From assembly GCA_028456385.1 (NCBI GenBank), contig JALNQF010000107.1, positions 92,102-156,101 on the forward strand: a stretch of DNA of 64,000 nucleotides. The letters run 5' to 3'. This document shows, piece by piece, positions 56,310-64,000 of this stretch. The notes under the pieces are model-generated. The model made no database searches. It saw only the letters and a program-made list of their open reading frames with translations, and was not told the DNA's origin. Made by a program: the position numbers and the translations under genes. The DNA is from Ophiosphaerella korrae. Taxonomy: Eukaryota > Ascomycota > Dothideomycetes > Pleosporales > Phaeosphaeriaceae. Numbering within the stretch: the stretch's first letter is position 1; each line of letters begins with the position of its first letter.

Positions 56310-57240
56310 TATACTCCTCTTAGTTAACTATAAAAGTAGCTTTTTTAGTATAAACGTAAAATAATATATTATATAGTCTCTTACTTTTAACTCCTATATA
56401 CTTAACTTAGCTTTTTTCCTATAGTAAAACTTAATAACTAATACTCTTAAGTCTTCTAATTAATACTAGCTAACTAAAAAATATTAAGACTAAGATTTTA
56501 GCTTACTACGCTACTACCTAAGCTTATCTTAAATAACTAGCCTTTATAGCTTAAGATACTATAATATAGTATAGTTTTTACTATATAGAATTTCTATTAA
56601 GTATAAAAGCTTTTTTATAGTATTAAGACTATTTAAAAAATATTTAGAATAGCTATAATAACTTAGTGTTATATTCTAAAGAGTAGAAGATACTAACGTC
56701 TCTAGAACTTAGATAAGATAGATAAACGTATAGGTCTATATTAGTTTTTAGCTAGTAACGCTAATACTATTATATCTTATATACGTTAATCTATATTTAA
56801 TAAAAAGAGTAATCTATAGTAAGATATAGCTATTAGATAAGTTATATAATTAAATATATAATTAGACATATAATAGTATATATATATAGAGAAGTTTAAT
56901 AGATTCTAAGTATACCTAGAATCTATTAATTAGCTTACTTAAGCTAGTATAGTAATCTAATTAGCTTAGTATATAAGCGTAATAATTACTAAGTATAAAG
57001 TAGACTTTATATAAAATAACTTAATAAAGTAGTTTTAATAATTAACTAAAAAGAGTAAATAGTAAATAAAGTTATCTAAGTAAGTACTAGGTATATATAC
57101 CTAGTAGCTTACTAAGCGCTAACTAAAAGTAGAAAAGTAGTTAAATATTAGTAAGTTATAACTTTACTAATATTAGTACGAAAATAAGAGATATAAGAAA
57201 TAACTTCTTTATACGTTTCTTTCCTTTTAAAGAGTAAATT
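56310..57240. other. unassigned RIP-affected AT-rich sequence
   Basis: About 930 bp of very AT-rich DNA between the mariner right end and the gypsy 5' LTR. TpA is overwhelmingly common and all frames are closed. A palindrome-like pair of AGATTCTAAGTATACC/CCTAGAATCT lies near 56912-56930. No family is recognisable. Confidence 0.5.
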
Positions 57241-57697
57241 TGTTATAGTAGTAATAAGGGAAACTAAGATAGAACTAATTAGTCTACGCTTAGCTACTAA
57301 CAAAGTATAGGATAAGTAGGGTAACAACCTATAGGATAACGAGTTTAACTAGGAAGCTAACTATAATATAGATACGTAACAAATTTATAAATTCGCGATC
57401 TTAGTAAATATAAAGTTGCGAAGCTATTATATAATAAATTTATAAATTCGCGATCTTAGTAAATATAAAGCAACAAAGCTACTAAGATATTATTACTATA
57501 TAGTTAGTAGCAATACGTATTATTAGGATAGTATTAGTAATTTAATCTTTTAACTATAGAACGCTAATATAAGACAATTACAAAATATCTTCTATTAATA
57601 TTAGTTATTATAGATTACTTACACAAGCTTTACTATTAACTCTTAATCTACTAATACTTTAATAGCTACTTACTATTAACGTAGGTAGCCTATTATA
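57241..57697 (+). repeat. 5' LTR of the gypsy element
   Basis: Starts TGTTATAG and ends CTATTATA (RIP-altered CTATTACA). It matches the solo LTR at 55304-55765 in inverted orientation along its whole length, including the 56-bp tandem repeat (here around 57367-57478). The primer-binding site directly downstream is mutated beyond recognition. Confidence 0.8.
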
Positions 57698-57899
57698 CTT
57701 TACTAATTTAGATATTAGGAGAAGTAAAGCGTAAGTAGCTTATAGTCTAGCTAACACGATAGTAGAAAGTTTAACTAAAAAGAGAGGTAAAGTACCTCTA
57801 AGTAGTTATAAGTTAGATAGAACTAACTAGGTAGTAGTTAAGATATACCTAAACAACCTAATTACTAAGAAAGGGGATATACAACTAATAATTAATACT

Positions 57900-59200
57900 C
57901 TAGAAACGTAGAATAAAGAACTATAAGATTATATTAAGTAAAATAAAATTTAAATTAAGGCTATTATAGAAGGATAAAACTAGATAGAATAAATTACCTA
58001 GAGACTAAAAATAAGTATAATAAAGAAGCTACCTAAGATACCTATACTTAAGAAATTTAATAGAATAAGGGAAAAATTAAGACCTTTTATAGTAGTAGTA
58101 TAACTATAAATTAATATATAAGTACTATACTTTAATAGAGAAGATAAAAAGGTAATATATATTAAAATACACTTTAAAGAAGATATAATAAGATAGTTTA
58201 AATCCTACTAGATAGATTATATAATATATGCGCTAGGAATATAGAAAGATAAAACTAGAGCTATCTTTAGAAGTTATAAATACTTTACTAAATAAATAAA
58301 AGTAGTATTTAGTAATATAGATATTACCTAATAAGCTAAAGAGAAGCTTAAAAGGCTTATATAATACAAGAGTATTTTTAAATATATATTATAGTTTAAA
58401 TAATTATTATAGAATATAGAATAGAATAAAGTATTACTAATATTACGATTTAAACAAGGATTAAATTTAAAAATCTAATACAAGATAATTTATATAGAAA
58501 AACTAAGAATACTAAAAGCTCTAAAATAATAGGTAATATAGATAGATAATAACCTTTAAGAATAGAAGAAAAACAAATATAGAGGATAACTTAGAAATTA
58601 AGATACTAGAGACTCTATAATCCTTAACACTAATAAAGATAAGAAATTTAAAAAGAATAAAGACTTTATATACTTTAGATATAGTAAAAAAGGCTACTAC
58701 GTAAAAGATTACTAGTTAAAATAGAAAAAGAATATAATATATTATAAATATAAGAGACTAAAATACTTTATAAAAGAATATAAAAGTAAAGACCTAAAGA
58801 AAGAAATATAGTTAAAAATAACTAAGAATAAAAAAAAAGTACCTAAGATATAAGCTAAACCTTAAGAAAAAGTAGCTAGGAGTAAAGAAATATAGTATAT
58901 AATACTCTATTAGACCTTTTATTATAAAGATAACTACTATATATATCTTTCTAGTAAATAGAGAGTAAGATAGTTTTTATAAAAGAATAGAGTAGTAGTA
59001 ATAAAAGAAAGAATAAAAGTATAGCTAGAAGAAATAGTATATATAATAGACTTACTAATAGAAGATTTAGAAGGGGAAGAGCCTTAGATACTATTAATCT
59101 AGGCTAAAAGATAGGTATAGGATAAAGAGACTATAATAGTCTCTTCTAAAGAATTACAAGGAGATAAGAAATAAACTAATATAAGAAGTACTAAGTACGC
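57900..59200 (+). pseudogene. gypsy Gag remnant
   Basis: A frame with many in-frame stops but Gag-like content: PFIVVVxLQINIQVLYFNRED, VIYIKIHFKEDIIRxF, AKEKLKRLI and, near 58.68 kb, a degraded zinc knuckle in which the Cys codons have become Tyr (SKKGYYVKDY). Tyr for Cys (TGC/TGT to TAC/TAT) is a RIP outcome. Confidence 0.7.
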
Positions 59201-60449
59201 CTAGTTAAGAGTATATAGCTATAATAGCTATACTATAATAGATATAGAAGAATAAAACAAAGAATAGAAATTTATTTAGAAATACTTACTAGTTATAAGT
59301 ATAGAGGAAGTATACAAAAACTAGAAAGAACGTAACCCTAAAGTAAAAAAGTTTATAATATTCTAATAATAAATAGAGTAATATATAGTTATAGTAAGAA
59401 GAATACCTATATAAAAAGAATAGTAGTTTATTGTAAGAAAAACGCAATAGATTAATAAAGCCTATATACTATAAGTACTAATAGTATACTATATCCTAAT
59501 AAACACAAGACCTAGAATAGATAGTTACTAAGTAGGAGATAACAAGAGAATAAACCTAAAACACCTAGTATACACTAAGATATTATAGATATTATACCTA
59601 AATATAAATTACTACATATATAGAGAACTTAAAGCACGTAATTATATATAGCCTATATAAAGAAAAAGATATAATTACGTAAATATAATTATAAAAAAAG
59701 ATATCTAAGGTTAAGAAATAATTAAAATACCTAACAAAGAATATATAGTAATTAGACTAGGCTCTAAACTATCTAAAGAATATATCTAAGAAAAGCTATA
59801 ATATAAATATACTTACAATAAATACTTAAAATATAAAAACTACAAACGTAAAACAAGATAATAGCCCTAGAAGAATAGATAATTTAAAGAAAAACCTAAG
59901 TAAGAAAAGCTAGAAAGTATAAGAGGCCTATATATTATAAAAACAAGTATATACTAAAGAAAAAGAGTATAAATAATAATTAATAGTAGAGCTATAAGGA
60001 ACTTTATATCTAAAAAGTTTATAGAAAGCTAAGAAATAACTTATACTATAAAGAAGTACCCTTAACAACTAAGTATAATTAAAAGAAAACTATTCTAGAA
60101 ACCTATAAGGTTTAAAACAACACCCTCTACGCTAAAACTAGAAAGATTAAAAATTAAGAATATAGTTATAGATATAACAACAATTAATAATAAACAAGAT
60201 ATAATACTAGGAATACTATAGCTATAGATAACTAACCTAAGAATTAATTAGAGAATAGAGAAAATTACCTACCCTAAGAAAGAAATATTAAAAGCTAACA
60301 TAACTATATATAAAGGAAAATTCCTAGAAGAATATAAAAGATAAGAGAAACAACTTATAGAACCTAATAACTACCTTCTAGACTATTAACTATAGAACTT
60401 AGTAATAGACCTAGAAAAAAGAAAGAGTATAAGATAGAGTCTAGTTTAT

Positions 60450-61700
60450 TAAAAAACTAAAGAAGAATTAAAGATTAAGCGCGTATTTATATAAAATATA
60501 ATAAAGAAAAGATAGATATAAGAATCTAAATCTTTAGTAGCGTATAGACTTATATTCGTAGACAAAAAAGAGATAGATAAAAAAAGACCTTACGTAGATT
60601 TTAGAAAAACTAACGTAATAATAGACAAGAACTAATACCCCTTACTATATATAGACAAAATACAAGATAAGCTATAGAAAGCCTAAATCTTTACTAAACT
60701 AGATATCTAAAATACCTATTATTAGATTAGAATTAAAAAGGGAGATAAATAGAAAATAGTATTTAGAATATAATATAAACTATTTAAATATATAGTTATA
60801 CCCTTTAGATTAATAAATATACTAGTAGTATTTTAAGAAAAGATAAATATAGTCTTAAGAGAATACCTAAACATATTTATATTTATATACCTAGATAATA
60901 TCCTTATATTCTTAGAAATAGAAAAAGAATATATATAGTATATACATAAAGTACTAAAAAGATTAGTAGAAAGTAAAATATTTCTAAAAATAAGAAAATA
61001 TAAATTCTATACAAAAGAAACAGACTTCCTTAGATTTATTATTAAACTAGGAAAAATATAAATTAATCTAAACAAGATTAAAACAATCTAAGAATAGCTA
61101 ATACTAAAGAACCTATAAAAAGTACAATAATTCTATAGATTAGTAAACTTTTATAGAAAACTAATAGTAAAATAGTCTAAAATAATAGAACTACTTATAA
61201 AACTTATAAAGAAGGATATACTATTTAAATAGACTTAGGAATATAATAAAGTATTTAGTTAGATTAAATAATGTTTTATAGAAAACCTAGTTATTAGAAT
61301 ATATAACCTAGAACTACTAGTAATAGTAAAAATAGATATATCTAACTTAGTCTATAGAATAGTACTAATACAAGAAGACTAAACTATAAAATAAGAATAT
61401 TTAGTTAAATACTTCTCTAAGAAAATAAAGCTAGTAGAGCTTAACTACTTAATTTATAATAAGGAGATACTAGTAATCTATAAAGTATTTAAATAATAGA
61501 GAGTATACTTATAAAAAGTAAAATACTAAATAAAAGTCTATATAGACTATAAGAATCTTATAAGATTTATAATAAACAAAGACTTATTATAATACTATAT
61601 AAGATAGTAGGAGTTCTTATTAATATTTAACTTTAAAGTTATATACATAAAAAAGAAAGATAACTAATTTATAGATATCTTTAGTAGAAAACTAGACTTA
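60450..61700 (+). pseudogene. gypsy reverse transcriptase/RNase H remnant
   Basis: Recognisable blocks in order: KKRPYVDFRKTNVIIDKN, YPLLYIDKIQDKL, IFTKLDI, IPFRLINI (degenerate PFGLxNAP), YLDNILIF at about 60888-60911, FLRFIIKLG and the RNase H piece VKYFSKKIKLVELNY. In the catalytic YxDD box the second Asp is now Asn (GAT to AAT at 60897-60899), a RIP-type change that alone would inactivate the polymerase. Confidence 0.85.
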
Positions 61701-61849
61701 TAAGAAGAAATAAACACTACTAGTATAGTTCTAATTAAGAACAAAGAAAGATATTTAGTCCTAAATATACTAAAAATAGCCGTAATACTTAAAAGAAAGA
61801 GTAGTAAGCTAGACAAATAGATTTAAAAAGAAACAAGAAAGGCCTCTAA

Positions 61850-62693
61850 AGAATTAAAAGAACTTAAAATATAGGAAGGCCTTGTATAAGCCTATAGAAG
61901 AACGTATATTCTAAGAAAAATACAAAAAGAATTTATATAATAGTTCTACAAACTACTAGTATATAGATATTAAGGAATTAATAAAATACTAGATAGACTA
62001 CTAAGAGATTATTATATCCTAAAAGTAAGATAACTAGTAATAGAAGTACTAAGAGACTATATAGAATACTATAGAAATAAGTATAGTAGATACGTACTAT
62101 ATAAGATATTTGTAAGGACAGTATACTACTAAGCTAATCCTAACAAAAAGGGGCTAATAGCTAGTTAAGCTATTGTAGTAGTATATAATATATATACTAG
62201 TTATTATCGCTTAAAGTTCTTCGAACTCGCTTAGGGTTGTACTAAGTTGTATGCGGTGGAATATACTAGCCGACAGAGCTAGCACGCGCTAGTTACTCAG
62301 CCTAGTAGAGCTCGTCGATAGCGCTAAGCGTACCCTAATAGCTCCCTGCCCTAGACCCCTTACAATATTATAACTAATTAAAGTACTAGAAAAACTTTAA
62401 AGAGTTATTATAATAGATTTTATTACAAAACTACCTAAGTTAAAAGACCTAATATTAGGAGTTAAGTATAATAGAATCCTAATAATAGTAGATAAACTTA
62501 TAAAGTACTTATACTTTAGACTATATAAGGAAAAAAGTAGGATAGAAGTTACTATATACTAGATCCTAGAAACTATAATTAGCTAATATAGACTACTAGA
62601 TAAAATTATTATAAATAGAGACGTAAGATTTATATTAAAACTATAAGGAATAATAATAGTATAATTAGGAATTAAATATATAATGTTAATAGT
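61850..62693 (+). pseudogene. gypsy integrase remnant split by a solo LTR
   Basis: The HHCC zinc-binding part lies near 61.9-62.1 kb (YKLLVYRYxGINKILDRLLRD, where His/Cys are replaced). The catalytic core follows the solo LTR: VIIIDFITKLPKLKD, ILIIVDKLIKYLYF and DKIIINRDVRF. Removing 62111-62364 plus one ATATT gives an uninterrupted KIL...LIKVLEKL reading into the core. The frame ends within the last core block, after GIKYIMLIV, at the next insertion. Confidence 0.8.
62111..62364. mobile_element. GC-richer solo LTR, ATATT duplication
   Basis: A 254-bp insert begins TGTAAGG and ends CCTTACA (perfect 7-bp inverted ends, TG...CA) and is flanked on both sides by ATATT. Its right half is clearly GC-richer than the surroundings (e.g. 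GCCGACAGAGCTAGCACGCG) and keeps CpG sites, so it has largely escaped RIP. No coding sequence is present. The TG...CA ends plus 5-bp duplication mark a solo LTR of a family different from the two others seen here. Confidence 0.88.
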
Positions 62694-63189
62694 TGTTAAG
62701 TCCTTAGAACTAGTAAAAGTAACGAGGGCAAGTAAGCTTCTATAAGACAGGCGAGGTTAATAAACAAGTTAGTTACTTAACTTAATTAATAGTTAGCTCT
62801 TATTAGAGTATTACAAGGTATATAAGTATTAATAGGTAGATAAGAATCTAATTAAAGTATTAGTTATAATACTCTATTAAGATAAGAGGTAAAGATAACA
62901 TTAAATACAATAAGCTATAAGGGTTTATTACCTATTATTATATATATACTAGCTCTATCCTTTAATCTCTTTAATCTCTTAATCTCTAGAGATTATAGAG
63001 ATTAAGAGAGTAGTTATACTCTCTTACTCTCTAGATACAAGAGAGAGCGTAAAATCGTGTTACGTAATATACTCTCTTGTATTTACTCTTAGTAAGAGAT
63101 TACTACAAGGTAGAGTAAGGTATAGTTAGCCTAGGCCTATAATACTATCCCTTTCCTCTCTAGGTTTTTGTCCTAAAACCTTTTTTACT

Positions 63190-63917
63190 ATACCTAAAGT
63201 TCCTTCTAATAGTAAAGTTTATTGTATTAACTTTACTATTTTTATTAATTCTTTTAGGGATATTATACTAGTCGCTTATTCTAACTATTACGCTATAAAT
63301 TTAACTTATAGAGTATATACTTATTTAAGTTATTATAATAACTACAACTATTTAAACTTAAAAACTTATAATATTCGTATTTCTAAAAATAAGTAGGAGT
63401 TGTTACGTTCTAAAAAAGAGCTATTACAAGATACAAGCTTAGAAATAAGTAGGAGATAATTATTAATTAAAGAGCTATCTAAGCTAAGCTACTTATATAT
63501 AGTAGAGTAGCTTAAATAGCTTATATAGCTTACTTACTACTATAGGCTTACTTAAATTGTATAGAGCGAAGCTCTAACTTATAATATACCCTCTAAGTAA
63601 GCTACGTAGTAGAGCTATTTAATAAGTTTCGTAGTAGTTATCTAAACTTAGTTAAAAACACCTTTACCTACAATTCTATTTGTTTTAGGCTTATACGTAG
63701 GTACTAAGCGCTTATACGCTACGCGTAGTATATTTAGAGTTTTCTTAGCCTTGTAAACTCTTTAGTAACTATTATTATAGCTATTATAAGTTACTATTTT
63801 TAAAGCTTTTAAAGCTTACTTTTTATATTAGTAATTATTATACTAACTTGTTCTTATAGAGTAAAGCTAAGAAAGCTACTTACGCTTATATATCTTACTC
63901 CTATACTACTTCTAAAG

Positions 63918-63965
<48 letters not shown>

Positions 63966-64000
63966 AGAAGAAGAAGAAGTATACTAAAAAGACTCTAGTA
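63190..64000 (+). pseudogene. coding remnant with Tyr-codon repeat tail
   Basis: A frame with scattered in-frame stops at former Gln/Trp codons but continuous protein-like content: FINSFRDIILVAYSNYYAIN, LTYRVYTYLSYYNNYNYLNL, IRISKNK, LLRSKKELLQDTSLEIS, YYYRLT. The many Tyr where paired Cys might be expected (YSNYYAINLTYR) suggest a former Cys-rich zinc-finger or Gag-like protein after RIP. Near 63918-63964 it runs into a CTA/TAC trinucleotide repeat and then an AAG repeat at the window edge. I do not recognise the family. Confidence 0.4.
63917..63980. repeat. (CTA)n-(AAG)n trinucleotide repeats
   Basis: About 16 CTA units followed by four AAG units. In the frame of the coding remnant these read as poly-Tyr and then poly-Glu; before RIP the first may have been a TGC/CAC-type or other repeat. 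Confidence 0.85.

Larger units (their letters stand above)
57241..62693 (+). mobile_element. RIP-destroyed Ty3/gypsy LTR retrotransposon, 3' end lost
   Basis: The 5' LTR is 57241-57697. Gag-like sequence follows from about 57.9 kb, then protease, reverse transcriptase (about 60.5-61.2 kb), RNase H (61.2-61.7 kb) and integrase (61.85-62.69 kb). RT before integrase identifies the Ty3/gypsy order. Glutamine, arginine and tryptophan codons are systematically stops (CAA/CAG to TAA/TAG, TGG to TAG), the hallmark of RIP. The integrase frame is interrupted by a solo LTR (62111-62364) and then broken for good at about 62694, so the 3' LTR is outside the window or lost. No chromodomain can be seen because the end is missing. 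Confidence 0.88.
62694..64000 (+). mobile_element. incoming RIP-mutated element, truncated by the window end
   Basis: Begins TGTTAAGTCC directly after the integrase frame stops making sense. The first 414 bp, to TACTACA at 63107, have TG...CA ends and could be its 5' LTR; they contain mirror-like TCTCTTAATCTCTAGAGATT runs near 62970-63010. A coding remnant follows. No 3' boundary or target duplication is visible, so LTR-retrotransposon status is inferred. Confidence 0.45.

Noticed and set aside
62694..63107. Another complete solo LTR in the integrase
   Set aside because: TG...CA ends are present, but no matching 5-bp duplication follows and the integrase frame does not resume; treated as a possible 5' LTR of a larger element.
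63918..63965. Regularly spaced repeats resembling an array
   Set aside because: These are trinucleotide microsatellites; no repeat-spacer structure of CRISPR type exists anywhere in this eukaryotic window.

Overview
This window is nuclear DNA from a filamentous ascomycete. The protein families, the short (43-114 nt) GT-AG introns with CTAAC/CTGAC branch points, and a long AT-rich tract saturated with C-to-T/G-to-A stops (repeat-induced point mutation, RIP) all fit Pezizomycotina. A Dothideomycete such as a member of the Pleosporales is my best guess from the isochore-like alternation of gene-rich and AT-rich DNA, but that is inference. Every gene model below was spliced by hand from reading frames, GT-AG signals and family conservation; exon positions are given in each entry.

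Layout. 0.2-4.1 kb: a SnoaL-like protein and a carotenoid/stilbene-cleaving oxygenase on the plus strand. 6.0 kb: a tiny Cys-rich zinc-knuckle protein. 7.7-9.3 kb: a flavocytochrome b2-type dehydrogenase (minus). 10.3-15.1 kb: the STRIPAK subunit Far11 and a Cbf1-type bHLH factor (both minus). 18.3-19.9 kb: a YAG7-like RGG protein (plus). 21.5-25.6 kb: a KDM4/KdmA JmjC-PHD histone demethylase (plus). 26.4-32 kb: an accessory stretch with a truncated gene, a solo LTR bounded by a near-perfect target duplication, a decayed tRNA-like piece and unrecognised exon-like fragments. 32.1-33.7 kb: a secreted M28 aminopeptidase. 36.4-44.9 kb: a Pumilio protein, a small I9-type inhibitor and the dynein adaptor HookA. 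45.5-51.3 kb: a compact three-gene unit of Zn2Cys6 regulator, sugar-porter-type MFS transporter and amidohydrolase. 51.3-54.4 kb: gene-poor DNA. 54.4-64.0 kb: a RIP-destroyed nest of transposable elements.

The most informative regions are the last two. In the three-gene unit the transporter and hydrolase are divergent and share a 508-bp promoter that holds two identical-spacing CGG-N7-CCG palindromes, the kind of site a Zn2Cys6 dimer such as the neighbouring regulator would bind. This suggests a self-contained uptake-and-hydrolysis module for an unidentified small carboxylate, lactone or sugar acid.

The TE nest can be taken apart layer by layer. A Tc1/mariner-type element (54378-56309, TA target site, RIP-mutated right inverted repeat but nearly intact left one) is split by a solo LTR (55304-55765) with a perfect CCTAG duplication. 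A Ty3/gypsy element of the same LTR family begins at 57241. Its integrase frame is split by a different, GC-richer solo LTR (62111-62364) with a perfect ATATT duplication and TGTAAGG/CCTTACA ends, and is then cut off at about 62694 by a further element that runs off the window. Reading frames resume exactly across the two solo LTRs, which dates the insertions relative to one another and to RIP. I see no rRNA, intact tRNA or CRISPR.
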